DNA from: Afipia sp. 1NLS2
GTDB lineage: Bacteria > Pseudomonadota > Alphaproteobacteria > Rhizobiales > Xanthobacteraceae
DNA length: 64,000 nt
Reading direction: 5' to 3'
Assembly (NCBI RefSeq): GCF_000178995.1
Contig: NZ_ADVZ01000003.1
Location: forward strand, 434,001 to 498,000
The notes under the pieces were generated by a model. That model was given only the letters and a program-made list of their open reading frames with translations, was not told the origin of the DNA and ran no database searches. The position numbers and the translations under genes are program-made. Of this stretch, positions 35,466 through 44,200 are shown piece by piece. Each line of letters begins with the position of its first letter. Position 1 is the first letter of the stretch.

Positions 35466-37950
35466 CGAGTTGTTTCCTCGCGACTGTTGAAGCAGGGGGT
35501 ACGATCTCGTCCAAGGCGGCGCGAACAGTGGCGGCGCTCTGCGAATATTCCATCCAGTCGTGATGGCCACCGGGTACATCGTATATCACGACCTGACCGC
35601 TGATCCGGCTATCCCAGTTCGAGGCGACATCGGCCATGCCAAAAGTTCGGGCAGCCCTGAAGAGGTGAACGTTACCATCGAACAAGTGCCCAGGGTAATA
35701 CGCGCGCACAGCAGGCCAGATTCCTCCCCAAATGCGTAGGTGCCATTCATATCCTTGTGCATTCGGTCTAAACGTCCGGCGATACCAAACTTCGAACGAT
35801 CGTTTGACAATTCGGACAGGGCGCAGGACGGCTTTCGATTCAAAGAAGCCGCGAACGGGCGTGTCGAGTTGCCCAAGAAGTGCAATCTCTTCGCCTGCTT
35901 GCTGTAACTGCAGCGCCATTTCGAAAGCCACGATGCCGCCCTCGCATCCGCCTGCCAGCAGGTAAGGACCTTTGGGTTGAACGGCCCTTATCCTGGACAG
36001 AAATTCTTTGGCGATAGCTTCAATGCTATCGAACATGGGTAGGTCCGCGAGCAGCCGCTGTTCCTGAAGGTTGTAAACGTCCAGCTTGTAGACCGTCGGC
36101 CCCGGCCCGAGTGCTTTTGCCATCTGGATGCTGTTGCGCTGCGCACTGCACATGAACAGCAGTCGTCCATCGCTCCCTTCGGTGATCTTGGTAACGGCAT
36201 GGTCTGGTTCGTTCTTAGAACGACTTTCCGTAAGGCCGTTCACCAGTCCGTTCGCCGTCGGGTTCTCGAAGAACAGCGCCACCGGCAACTTCCGGTCCAG
36301 GCGGCGCGATAGCGCGGACATCAGCCGCACAGCCATGAGCGAATCGCCGCCGGCGTCAAAGAAATCCTCACGCATGTGGGCTGGTGGAGAACCGAGGAAT
36401 TGCAGCCATAGCTCCGCGATGACTTTCTCTAAGGCCTCACGATGCTCCGACGACGCTGTTGAGGCCTTGCGAACAGGACGGGGGGCTGGGCTGGTAATAA
36501 CTCCAACGGCCTTGGGATCGTGCGACGAGCGGGCATTGCTTGTGCCCCTTCTCGGATAAGCTTCAATCGTGTTGATATTCCCATAAGCAATTTGATCGAG
36601 CGCGATTCGTAGCGCATTCGAGATACGGGAGACGGTGCGAGGTGGCACCTTGCCCGGCCGGCTGTCAAAACCGATCCACAAGAGACCATCGGGTGTCTCG
36701 GAAGCAGTGACAAAAAGATCGGACGTTGGGGCGGGCGAGGGGACCCATGTTGGCCGGCAAGGCAGGCGTCCAAAGCGCTGGAATAGGCTGGGCACTGCGA
36801 CCGAGGAAAACATCACCTGGCTGAGCGGAGCCGCATCACGAGAGCGCGATGGATTGGTGGCACGCACAAGCGCATCCCAGGGCACGTTTTCATACTCGAG
36901 GGCATCCACGAGTTGGTGCCCGACATCGGCCACAAGTTCGGCGATGGTCTGAGCGGTGTGAGCGCTGGCCTTCAGTGCGATCGCGTTGGCAAACGGGCCA
37001 ATGATGCCCTCAGCTCCATCGCTGCCACGGCCGGCCACGGGCACGGTGATGACGAAGTCAGGCCCATTCGCGTAGGGCGCAAGCACTGTTTGGAGCGCTG
37101 CGAGCAATACGGTAAACAAGGTGACTCCGGTTTCTTGCGCGACCTCCCTGAGACGGTCTAGCGTTGCAGCGTCAACAGGCAGGAGATTACTCGCCCCCAT
37201 CTGCCCCGAGCGGACGGCTCGTCTTGTGCCGAAGTCCAGCTGCGCCAATTTCGTGCTGAGTTTATTCGTATAATCCTGCAAGCGGGCGTGAAATGTACGA
37301 GTGGTTAGCCACTGTGCTTCGGCTATTGCGAAGTCAGCGTATTGCCAAGGCAGTGGTGTAAGTTCAGGAGGATTGCGAGCATCAAATGATGTATAAGCCT
37401 GTGCTATCTCACGCACGAACAGACCAAGTGAGAGATTGTCGGCAATGATATGATGCAGGACGAACACCAGAATATGGACGCCCGGCGCGCGCGTGACGAC
37501 AGCCAGACGAACCAGGGGGCCACGGCTAAGATCAAACGGAGCGGCAACCTGCTCGCGAAGAATCGTCTTCAAGTCGGGTGTGGGACCGGATGGCGCATCG
37601 ACAAGCATGACTTTAGGACGAAGATCGCCAATAACTTGACGTAGTGTTCCGTTGTCGTCGACGAATAACGTCCTGAGAGCCTCGTGCCGCTCGACAATAA
37701 AATCCAGGCTGAGCTGGAGTGCCGCAAGATCAAGCTTTCCGAAAACCTCAAGCGCGAACGGTAGGTGATGCTGCGGAACACCCGGAGCGATAAGCTCCAT
37801 GAACCATGTCCGACGCTGTGACGCTGATGCGGGTTCGGAGTTGAGTAGCGGTTCCGTCGTATCGTCCGTCGCCAAAGAAGCTGCGATACCGGGATGCTTT
37901 TGAGACAAGCGAATGAGTCCCCCTTCTTGCAAGGCTTTAGTGGGTCTCAT
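35458..37950 (-). CDS. NRPS C-T-TE protein with cysteine-type thioesterase
   Basis: 830 aa from ATG 37950; no adenylation domain is present. The condensation domain (about 30-470) has HHIIADN (166-172), where the usual final Gly of HHxxxDG is Asn. The carrier domain (about 500-570) has GGDSL with Ser537. The C-terminal thioesterase (about 590-820) has the nucleophile elbow GGCEG with Cys669 replacing the usual Ser, a candidate Asp in GQLDTP and the final His in GGHHDW. Its carrier must be loaded by another A domain, the only one visible being in the protein at 30217. It is followed without a gap by the export permease. It is divergent from the GNAT gene, with a 71-bp shared promoter region. 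Confidence 0.85.
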   Translation of the reverse strand: MRPTKALQEGGLIRLSQKHPGIAASLATDDTTEPLLNSEPASASQRRTWFMELIAPGVPQHHLPFALEVFGKLDLAALQLSLDFIVERHEALRTLFVDDNGTLRQVIGDLRPKVMLVDAPSGPTPDLKTILREQVAAPFDLSRGPLVRLAVVTRAPGVHILVFVLHHIIADNLSLGLFVREIAQAYTSFDARNPPELTPLPWQYADFAIAEAQWLTTRTFHARLQDYTNKLSTKLAQLDFGTRRAVRSGQMGASNLLPVDAATLDRLREVAQETGVTLFTVLLAALQTVLAPYANGPDFVITVPVAGRGSDGAEGIIGPFANAIALKASAHTAQTIAELVADVGHQLVDALEYENVPWDALVRATNPSRSRDAAPLSQVMFSSVAVPSLFQRFGRLPCRPTWVPSPAPTSDLFVTASETPDGLLWIGFDSRPGKVPPRTVSRISNALRIALDQIAYGNINTIEAYPRRGTSNARSSHDPKAVGVITSPAPRPVRKASTASSEHREALEKVIAELWLQFLGSPPAHMREDFFDAGGDSLMAVRLMSALSRRLDRKLPVALFFENPTANGLVNGLTESRSKNEPDHAVTKITEGSDGRLLFMCSAQRNSIQMAKALGPGPTVYKLDVYNLQEQRLLADLPMFDSIEAIAKEFLSRIRAVQPKGPYLLAGGCEGGIVAFEMALQLQQAGEEIALLGQLDTPVRGFFESKAVLRPVRIVKRSFEVWYRRTFRPNAQGYEWHLRIWGGIWPAVRAYYPGHLFDGNVHLFRAARTFGMADVASNWDSRISGQVVIYDVPGGHHDWMEYSQSAATVRAALDEIVPPASTVARKQLVV

Positions 37951-38021
37951 AGAAATTTGACATTCTTGAGCCGCAAAAATGTCTCCAGGTAACCGCTCGC
38001 ATCGATAATGTGGGCTAGAGC

Positions 38022-38459
38022 ATGGAACACGAGCTATTCGTCGACTGGTCACCTGATACTCGTGATCATGAAGCGCTGTTGCGCTCCTTGGTTCGCGATA
38101 ACACCGCTCGTGGTGGGCAAAGTGGCTATCGAAATATCGCCATCATCGTAAGAGACCCTGATACTGGTGAGGCATCCAGCGGTGTTTGGGGATCTATCCT
38201 TTATGGGTGGTTGTTCGTTGAACTGCTGTATGTGGCCGAATCTGGCCGTCGTCAGGGCCTCGGTTCCCGCCTTCTTGCGGCGATCGAAAGCGCGGCGCGA
38301 GAGCAAGGATGCATAGGGGTCTGGCTGACTTCTTATGCGTTTCAGGCTTCTGGATTTTACAAGAAGCATGGATATGAGGAGTTTGGTGCGCTTGAGAGCT
38401 CCGCATCCATGGACGCAGATAGTCGGCTCGGCCTTTTCCGAAAGCTGTTCCGCCGCTGA
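38022..38459 (+). CDS. GNAT-family N-acetyltransferase
   Basis: 145 aa single-domain acyltransferase. The acetyl-CoA-binding motif A is visible as VAESGRRQGLGSRLLAAIESAA (residues about 67-88), preceded by the strand YGWLFVELLYV and followed by GCIGVWLTSYAFQASGFYKKHGYEEFG. It stands divergent from the C-T-TE NRPS gene and upstream of the PPTase. It may acylate the peptide or a precursor, or give self-protection; both are inference. Confidence 0.8.
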   Translation: MEHELFVDWSPDTRDHEALLRSLVRDNTARGGQSGYRNIAIIVRDPDTGEASSGVWGSILYGWLFVELLYVAESGRRQGLGSRLLAAIESAAREQGCIGVWLTSYAFQASGFYKKHGYEEFGALESSASMDADSRLGLFRKLFRR

Positions 38460-38695
38460 CCACACCAGTTGGCCAAGTGGTTCACGACGTGCAGAACGCG
38501 CAACTCCGCAACTCGCCGGTTGCCCTGCACGGCGTTCGTTGCAATGCCCGACTGTCATCAGGGTTCAATCGACTATCGATGATCCGGAATAGTGGCATCG
38601 CTGATCCTCGATGGAGAGGCGATTGCCACACTATGGTCGACGATCAAATTCATCATCGATGCGAATTTCGGATCGCATAGCATGGTTGAGAGTTT

Positions 38696-38701
38696 AGGAG
38701 G
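38696..38701 (+). promoter_or_regulatory. Strong ribosome binding site deciding the PPTase start
   Basis: AGGAGG sits seven bases before TTG 38709. The ATG at 38682 and the earlier in-frame start at 38592 lack any such site, so TTG 38709 is the likely start of the PPTase. Confidence 0.6.
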
Positions 38702-38708
38702 TGGCGCT

Positions 38709-39455
38709 TTGCTCGATTCAGTTGTGTGGGAGAGTCCGCAGTCTCATCCTCCGTTGTGGGAGGATGAGATTCACGTTTGGCAGAGCCATTTGGTTGCCGA
38801 TGCAGGCACCCAATCGTTACTCCATTCGTATCTGAGCGAAGACGAGAACGAACGCGCAGCGCGCTTCCGGCTTGATCGCGATCGAAACAAATTCGTAACG
38901 ACTCGCGGAACGTTGAGGATACTTCTGGCGCGATATCTTCAGGCACGGCCTAAAGATCTGATGTTTTTGCTGGGACCGGAGGGGAAGCCGGCACTCACGG
39001 CTGAATCGGCCGGAGAGATGTTGAGTTTCAACGTGTCCCATTCGCAGGATGTTGCGGTTTTCGCCTTCGGCCAAAATCGGAATATTGGGGTGGACGTTGA
39101 GAGAGTTCGCTTTGATGTCGAATACGACGACATCGCGCAGCATTATTTTTCAGTTGGTGAGATGCAATCGCTGGCCAAGCTTCCGCGAGGGAATCGACGT
39201 GAAGGTTTTTTTCTCTGCTGGACCCGCAAAGAGGCTTACGTCAAGGCAGGTGGGCGCGGCTTGCAAATCGCCCTCGATAGTTTCGATGTGAATTTGGAGC
39301 CGGGTGATCCGGCGTGCTTTCTCAGAGGGGTTCATGCATCGTGGCGAATCAGCAGCTTTATGGTCAGTAATGAGTATCCCGTTGCGCTGGTCTATGACGG
39401 GGCGCCCGCGGACCTTAAATTTTTTGATCTTGGGAATGTGCGTCGTCTGCAGTAA
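38709..39455 (+). CDS. 4'-phosphopantetheinyl transferase (Sfp type)
   Basis: Transfers the phosphopantetheine arm from CoA to carrier-domain serines, activating both NRPS proteins here. 248 aa from TTG 38709. The family signatures are NIGVDVERVRFD (magnesium-binding Asp and Glu) and FFLCWTRKEAYVKAGGRGL (the W-x-x-K-E-x-x-x-K motif), with FNVSHSQDVAVFAF for CoA contact. Sfp-type enzymes are often encoded in NRPS clusters, which supports counting the locus as one cluster. It is followed by panD after 79 bp. Confidence 0.88.
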   Translation: MLDSVVWESPQSHPPLWEDEIHVWQSHLVADAGTQSLLHSYLSEDENERAARFRLDRDRNKFVTTRGTLRILLARYLQARPKDLMFLLGPEGKPALTAESAGEMLSFNVSHSQDVAVFAFGQNRNIGVDVERVRFDVEYDDIAQHYFSVGEMQSLAKLPRGNRREGFFLCWTRKEAYVKAGGRGLQIALDSFDVNLEPGDPACFLRGVHASWRISSFMVSNEYPVALVYDGAPADLKFFDLGNVRRLQ

Positions 39456-39534
39456 GCGCCGAGCAGTGCCGAGCGCATTGTGCATCTGCCGCGAAGCTTA
39501 GTAAATTACGTTACAGTTACAGAGGAGGCGCTCA

Positions 39535-39930
39535 ATGCAAGTAACTTTGATGAAAGGCAAGATTCACCGTGCGCAGGTTACCGAGGCGGATTTGCATTAT
39601 GAGGGGTCGATTTCAATTGATCGCAATCTGATCGAGGCTGCTAGATTCTTCATCAATGAGAGAGTTGATATTTACAATATCGATACTGGCGCCAGATTCT
39701 CCACTTACGTGATTGAGGCTCCGGCGGGTTCGGGAGTCATCGGCCTTAATGGAGCTGCTGCGCGTTTGGCGTTGACTGGAGACAAGGTCATTATCGTTGC
39801 CTACGCTAACTTCGATAGTGATGAAGCTCGCACATTTAAGCCTTCGATTGTTCTCGTCGACGAAAGGAATCGGCGAGTTAACTCGACGTTGCCGCCAGCG
39901 GCCGCGTCGTTGACGCATGAGGGCGTCTGA
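39535..39930 (+). CDS. panD: Aspartate 1-decarboxylase
   Basis: 131 aa pyruvoyl-dependent enzyme making beta-alanine from L-aspartate. The self-cleavage site Gly24-Ser25 is present in HYEGSISID; Ser25 becomes the pyruvoyl group. Lys9 ([14 protein letters not shown]), the GARFSTYVI segment and GLNGAAARL are conserved. GAGG precedes the ATG. It stands at the end of the NRPS locus, apart from pantothenate genes, and therefore fits as a dedicated supplier for the beta-alanine-type A domain at 30217. Whether a second housekeeping copy exists elsewhere cannot be seen. Confidence 0.9.
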   Translation: MQVTLMKGKIHRAQVTEADLHYEGSISIDRNLIEAARFFINERVDIYNIDTGARFSTYVIEAPAGSGVIGLNGAAARLALTGDKVIIVAYANFDSDEARTFKPSIVLVDERNRRVNSTLPPAAASLTHEGV

Positions 39931-39947
39931 CCTGATCGACCGCTCTA

Positions 39948-40067
39948 ATGGTGTCTTATGCCTGTATCTGGAAGCAAGGGCCTTATGATACGCTTGCAGG
40001 AAATGCTGCTGATAAGTGTGCGGTTTGTGGGTCTACTTTTGTGAAGGGCTCCATTATTAAGAAGTAA
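39948..40067 (+). CDS. Possible 39-aa cysteine-containing small protein
   Basis: ATG 39948 opens a 39-codon frame ending in KGSIIKK, with CAVCGSTF near the C-terminus and a further Cys6, suggestive of a small metal-binding knuckle. No ribosome site is visible and I recognise no family, so it could be a gene remnant. The remainder of the 620-bp stretch 39931-40550 contains nothing else I can support. Confidence 0.28.
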   Translation: MVSYACIWKQGPYDTLAGNAADKCAVCGSTFVKGSIIKK

Positions 40068-40550
40068 GTCTGCTTCTGGTGTAAAGCGGGCGTTCATAGC
40101 CTGTCTAATGACAGAAGATGGACAGCCGGTGCTAGTTCTTCATTGCCAGGAAACGGCTGCAGGAGGTTTGCGATAACCTCGACTTCGTGGCAACGGGCCG
40201 GAGTTGGCTTGAAGCTTCGCATGTGCCAAATCAGGCGTAGAATCGAATAGTTGTCCCAATCACCTCTTGCATAGAATAATCATCAAGCCAAAGCGATGCC
40301 AGCGGTCAATTGAAACGAAGTTGGCTGGGTATTATACGTGAGATTGCGCGCCTCGCGTGTGGCATCATCCCAACTAACCGTTGCTTGGCGATCATTGGTG
40401 TTATGAGTGCGGAACGGCCAAGCGAACACGGATCGGTGGTGGCTCATTCTTCCCACAATTGCTGATTAAGAGATCGTACTGACTTGAAAGGCATCGGAAA
40501 GGCTTCCTTGCCTCGAACTGCAGCGGCTTTGTGAATCTCCGCGAGGAGTC

Positions 40551-40799
40551 ATGAGCCGCTTAACTCGATTTCTATACGCAAGCAGGAGGGGGATTTTGCG
40601 GAATACCTATATCAGCGATGACATACTCGACACGACGGCGAAGGCCATCGCTGCTCAAGAGCCATGCCCTGTTTCTGGGCGGTTGGAGCCGTATCAAATT
40701 TTGCAATTGCTCGGCATCCACGCTGGAATTTGGCCAGCTTCGATTATGGATGATGTTGTGCGCGCGGCTATCGCGGATTATGAGCAGAATGCCACTTAG
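40551..40799 (+). CDS. Hypothetical 82-aa protein
   Basis: An open frame of 82 codons with a start preceded by GCGAGGAGTC at suitable distance. The product is mixed helical, with a basic N-terminus and an acidic C-terminal helix (SIMDDVVRAAIADYEQNAT). I recognise no family. Support is the ribosome site and ordinary amino-acid composition only. Confidence 0.4.
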   Translation: MSRLTRFLYASRRGILRNTYISDDILDTTAKAIAAQEPCPVSGRLEPYQILQLLGIHAGIWPASIMDDVVRAAIADYEQNAT

Positions 40800-40817
40800 G
40801 GAGCGATACGAAATTTA

Positions 40818-41135
40818 TTGGTGTCAAATCTCTGTTGTTGGATGCTGGGTATCGATCGCCGATCAGGGGGAGGACGGAAAGCCTCGACGAAGTCTCCTAT
40901 TGTTAAACGCTTCGTCGTTATCTCCCGTCACCAGACCGATATCAGCGTAGAAGAGGCGTTCTGGACAGGCATGAAGGACATCTCGTCAATGCATGGGATG
41001 ACGTTGTCCGCACTGGCCAGCGAGATCGATGGCCAGCGCAGGCGTGGTGGAAATTTGTCCTCAGCAGTCCGGCTGTTCGTACTCAATCATTATCATTCGA
41101 TGATATCACCCCTTCGGAACGGCGCGCACCATTAA
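40818..41135 (+). CDS. Ribbon-helix-helix domain protein
   Basis: 105 aa from GTG 40818, or 97 aa from ATG 40842; the conserved part begins near KSPIVKRFVVI. The following text (SVEEAFWTGMKDISSMHGMTLSALASEID, then GNLSSAVRLFVLNHY) matches the alphaproteobacterial ribbon-helix-helix family often annotated as a DNA-binding protein. These small dimeric proteins are probably regulators; the target is unknown. No partner toxin gene is adjacent. Confidence 0.7.
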   Translation: MVSNLCCWMLGIDRRSGGGRKASTKSPIVKRFVVISRHQTDISVEEAFWTGMKDISSMHGMTLSALASEIDGQRRRGGNLSSAVRLFVLNHYHSMISPLRNGAHH

Positions 41136-41381
41136 GCGTTCTGGCCGGATGGTTGAGGCCTTGCTAAACAGGTGTTTAACTGTTCAATCGCAGTGTTTCG
41201 GCGCAACGTGAAGCGCCATGCTCGCGGCTCCGCATCCGAGGTTTAGAAGACGGTGATTGGGGGTAGGCATAAAAAAACAAATGACCCCAGCAGCAACTAT
41301 TAGAAACGATCCCACAAGCATTTCCAACGCTGCGCCTCTCGCGAGATGCGAAACAGCATTGCGGCTAGGGCAGGCTGATCT

Positions 41382-41948
41382 CTATTTTCCAAGGTCTGCC
41401 TTGTTGTAGTCGCTAATTGGTGGCGTCGGCATCGTCGCCCCCACCGCAATATAAGCGTAGCCCTTGTTCTGCCAGTAGGTTAGCGCATAGGGCCCGGCAG
41501 GGATCACCGTTACGAATCCGTGAAGGTCCTCAGGTTTGAAGCCAAGAGCAGCCGCGTCATTACGACAAATCTCGAAGCGCACGCCCTGCTTGGCAAAGCT
41601 TGCAGCGCGGTCGACAATATTCTTGTACTTTGTGTAATTTTTCTTTGCCCACAGCACCACTTCGGGGCCATGAGAAACGATAACCACCTTGACCGGATCA
41701 ATCTCTTTTGGGCCAAAATCAGAGGTCGCCTTCATCAGTGCACTCAGATTGTTGAGCGCCACATTGACCATCTTTGGATCCTGAAAGTTGAAATCCCAGA
41801 CCACCTCTAGCTGCTTGACGGTATCTATATCGGCGTAGCTCTCAAATTTCGCCGTTCCATACGGCCCTTGAGCATCTTGTGCGTGAGCAGCGCTGGTAAT
41901 GATGATTGAGCTCGCAAACAACAGAGCACTAGCAATGGCGCGGGACAT
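41382..41948 (-). CDS. Exported DsrE/DsrF-like protein
   Basis: 188 aa from ATG 41948; a further upstream in-frame ATG at 41993 would put 15 residues before the signal peptide. A clear Sec signal peptide ends at AAHAQ (residues about 1-24). The mature part has a DsrE-fold core with VKVVIVSHGPEVVLWAKKNYTKY and a cysteine in RFEICRNDAAALG, then GFVTVIPAGPYALTYWQNKGYAYI. Such periplasmic DsrE-like proteins are common in sulfur-related or cofactor contexts, but no such neighbours are present. It is divergent from the small exported protein at 42163. Confidence 0.75.
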   Translation of the reverse strand: MSRAIASALLFASSIIITSAAHAQDAQGPYGTAKFESYADIDTVKQLEVVWDFNFQDPKMVNVALNNLSALMKATSDFGPKEIDPVKVVIVSHGPEVVLWAKKNYTKYKNIVDRAASFAKQGVRFEICRNDAAALGFKPEDLHGFVTVIPAGPYALTYWQNKGYAYIAVGATMPTPPISDYNKADLGK

Positions 41949-42162
41949 TTTGTGAAAGCTTTCTTTTAATGGCGAAGTGCCGCCGTGATGCATGACGGAA
42001 TCGAGATCGGGTCATTTTAGTTAGGGCTAGTCGATTGTGTGTTGCGGAGGCAAGCACACTATCGCCACTCTGTATCCACTGAATGGTCACGCAATTAACG
42101 GTCATGCACCATCTTCTGCTTCTAAACTGTAGCTTCATCCAAAATGAAAGAGGGAGCAGTTC

Positions 42163-42522
42163 ATGCGAGCCTTGGCAATGCCGATCGTGGTTGCGTCGCT
42201 TTTCATGGGAGTGTCGCCTATCATGGCGCAAAGCACTCCTGGATCGCCAAATCAAGAGAAGAAAACGCAGCAGGAAAGGGTTACGATACGCAGTATTCAA
42301 GTAGTAGATGTCGAAGATCTGCCGCCAGACATGCGTTCAAAGGTTGACGTGGTTTTGGCAAATACAAAGCAAGAGGATCTAAAATCACTCCGAGAGTCGA
42401 TCGACGCAATGCCTGAGGCCGTCTCTGCACTCAAAGCGAAAGGGCGCAATTCTGAACAGGTTGTCGCCGTAAATGTCGATGGCAATAATACTCTGACTAT
42501 GTTCACGAGGAAGGCTGCCTGA
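42163..42522 (+). CDS. Hypothetical small exported protein
   Basis: 119 aa with a Sec signal peptide (about residues 1-22, cleavage near SPIMAQ). The mature protein is hydrophilic and helical, with VTIRSIQVVDVEDLPPDMRSKVDVVLA and a C-terminal SEQVVAVNVDGNNTLTMFTRK strand-like segment. GAGGGAG lies upstream of the ATG. I recognise no named family; small periplasmic proteins of this layout are frequent in Bradyrhizobium-type genomes. Confidence 0.6.
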   Translation: MRALAMPIVVASLFMGVSPIMAQSTPGSPNQEKKTQQERVTIRSIQVVDVEDLPPDMRSKVDVVLANTKQEDLKSLRESIDAMPEAVSALKAKGRNSEQVVAVNVDGNNTLTMFTRKAA

Positions 42523-42583
42523 TCAGACGACCACGGTGGGTGAAGCGCGAGCTAAGCTCTGTTCGAATCTAGCGGGAGAAGCC

Positions 42584-42877
42584 ATGAAACTTAACGCGAC
42601 GCAGGTGAAGCAGACCCTGAACCAGATGAACGCGCAAGTTCTTCCGGACAACCATCCAGCGGTTGGCAAATTGAGTGAGGTGTTCGGTGATCATACCTTC
42701 TTTGTTGATGAGGTCGGTCTAAAGGTATTTGAGCCGACAGGATCTATGGAAGCAGAAGCTCAGGCCGGTTCGGTTGTCAGTCTGGCCGACTGGAACGACG
42801 AAACCTTCGGCAGTCTAAAACCTCACGAGCCGGAACCCACTGGTACCGTGGTCGCTTTGACGCAGTCGGAGCAGTGA
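42584..42877 (+). CDS. Hypothetical 97-aa protein
   Basis: ATG 42584 is chosen because GGGAGA lies seven bases upstream; a longer frame starts at 42536. The product begins MKLNATQVKQTLNQMNAQVLPD, contains HTFFVDEVGLKVFEPTG and ends acidic and proline-rich. No transmembrane segment or known domain is seen. It follows the small exported protein gene in the same direction. Confidence 0.55.
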   Translation: MKLNATQVKQTLNQMNAQVLPDNHPAVGKLSEVFGDHTFFVDEVGLKVFEPTGSMEAEAQAGSVVSLADWNDETFGSLKPHEPEPTGTVVALTQSEQ

Positions 42878-43015
42878 TGTTTCGAATGAGATAGCCTGCG
42901 ACAGGACGCCTCGTAATCAATCAAACTTGTGATCGCTGAAAAAGGGCGGGGGAAGATGTTCCCACGCCTTTTTTCTGTTGTTGAGAATTGGCGTGCGGAA
43001 AGATCTGAGAGTCGC

Positions 43016-43198
43016 TCATTCCGGATTTCCGATAACAACCGGAGGCAGTGTCCGCGCCTCGCTGGTTATCCGGATTGCAGTTTTGTCGATTTGGAAATCA
43101 GAAATTTGTTGCGGCGGTGGCGGAAGGTACGAACCAGTCAAAAATAGCAATGCCAGTAGGCATGAACCGACGACTGTAAAGTATCGAAAAATAGGCAT
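43016..43198 (-). CDS. Small membrane or exported protein of Bradyrhizobium-type family
   Basis: 60 aa with an N-terminal hydrophobic helix (FRYFTVVGSCLLALLFLTGSYLP), then a proline-rich stretch and a short polar domain with IRITSEARTLPPVV. The pattern matches a small conserved protein I associate with Bradyrhizobiaceae genomes, often found in many copies. Function unknown; it is one of the taxonomic hints in the window. Confidence 0.55.
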   Translation of the reverse strand: MPIFRYFTVVGSCLLALLFLTGSYLPPPPQQISDFQIDKTAIRITSEARTLPPVVIGNPE

Positions 43199-43273
43199 AA
43201 TGCTTAGGCTCCCGGCCTATAATCCGAGGGCTAAATGCTTGTTCCAGGGATGGCGGAAACTATTTGATTTGCG

Positions 43274-43594
43274 ATGGCCTACAAATCACCCAAAGACCTA
43301 GCTGAGAGCCTATCCCGGCGCAAGAAACGGGCCGTGGCCGACGACTATTATGTCCGGGAGACCTTCACGCTTCCGCGGGAAGAGGCGGGGGAACGTCTGC
43401 CTGCGCAGTCGGAGCAAAGATGTTCGCGTCGCCGTCGCGTGAAAATCGCTGCGATCTATGGCGCCGTTCTCAATGAGAGGGGTTGGTGCTATGGCCACCA
43501 GAACGAAGCGAATGCGCAGATGAACTGGCATCGACGCTATGCCCAATCCGAACGCTTCACGCTTGACGCGTTCGCTGATTTTGAGAATGCGTAG
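43274..43594 (+). CDS. Hypothetical 106-aa basic protein
   Basis: A basic, Arg-rich open frame with an N-terminal helix (SPKDLAESLSRRKKRAVADD) and a C-terminal segment NEANAQMNWHRRYAQSERF. Its stop abuts the start of the next gene (43597), which favours co-translation. No family recognised. Confidence 0.35.
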   Translation: MAYKSPKDLAESLSRRKKRAVADDYYVRETFTLPREEAGERLPAQSEQRCSRRRRVKIAAIYGAVLNERGWCYGHQNEANAQMNWHRRYAQSERFTLDAFADFENA

Positions 43595-43596
43595 TG

Positions 43597-43854
43597 ATGG
43601 TAAAGCTGATCGTCGTTTTCATCGGCAGTCTTTTCGTCCTCGTGCCGGTCTGTCTTATCGTCGGCTACGGAATAGGTGAGCTGATCGCCGCTTATGTTTA
43701 CCCCGTCACCGGCACGCCAGACCGTTACCGAGAAGACCGCGAATTGTTCGCCGGCGTTTACGGCATCATGTTCATCGGCGGATTTTTGTACGTTGCTTCC
43801 GCTCTATTCGTGATGTTCCGACTTATGAAGAGCATTCGAAAGCGTCGCGAGTGA
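43597..43854 (+). CDS. Small two-helix membrane protein
   Basis: 85 aa with two clear transmembrane segments (about residues 3-30 and 50-75), a short periplasmic-type loop (YPVTGTPDRYREDRE) and a basic C-terminus (KSIRKRRE). It begins directly after the preceding stop. Unknown function. The following stretch 43855-44200 (346 bp) shows no gene I can support. Confidence 0.5.
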   Translation: MVKLIVVFIGSLFVLVPVCLIVGYGIGELIAAYVYPVTGTPDRYREDRELFAGVYGIMFIGGFLYVASALFVMFRLMKSIRKRRE

Positions 43855-44200
43855 GATTCTCTCTTTGTCTGCACGGCGTGGCGTGAGCGGCGGCAGCAAT
43901 CGCACCCGGCGCTTGATGGAGCCGGCAGCCGAAATCCTCAGCGCGACCGGATTCCGGCGCGACTTTATGTACTCCCGGCCTTTCTCCTCGTCGGCCGCCG
44001 GCCAGTGCACGGCATAAAATCAGAAAATCTAATCCGTCATATTGGTACAACTCATGAGTTTTGTGCCGCACGATAATGCGATGATGACCACCGGGGACTC
44101 TAGCTGTTGAGGCTCGGAATCCTGGAAGACTGCTGGCTGCAAACCGTCGATGCGAGCAGAAGGCAAGGTGGACTCGTCAAGGCGGCTGGCAGGCGTGCGA

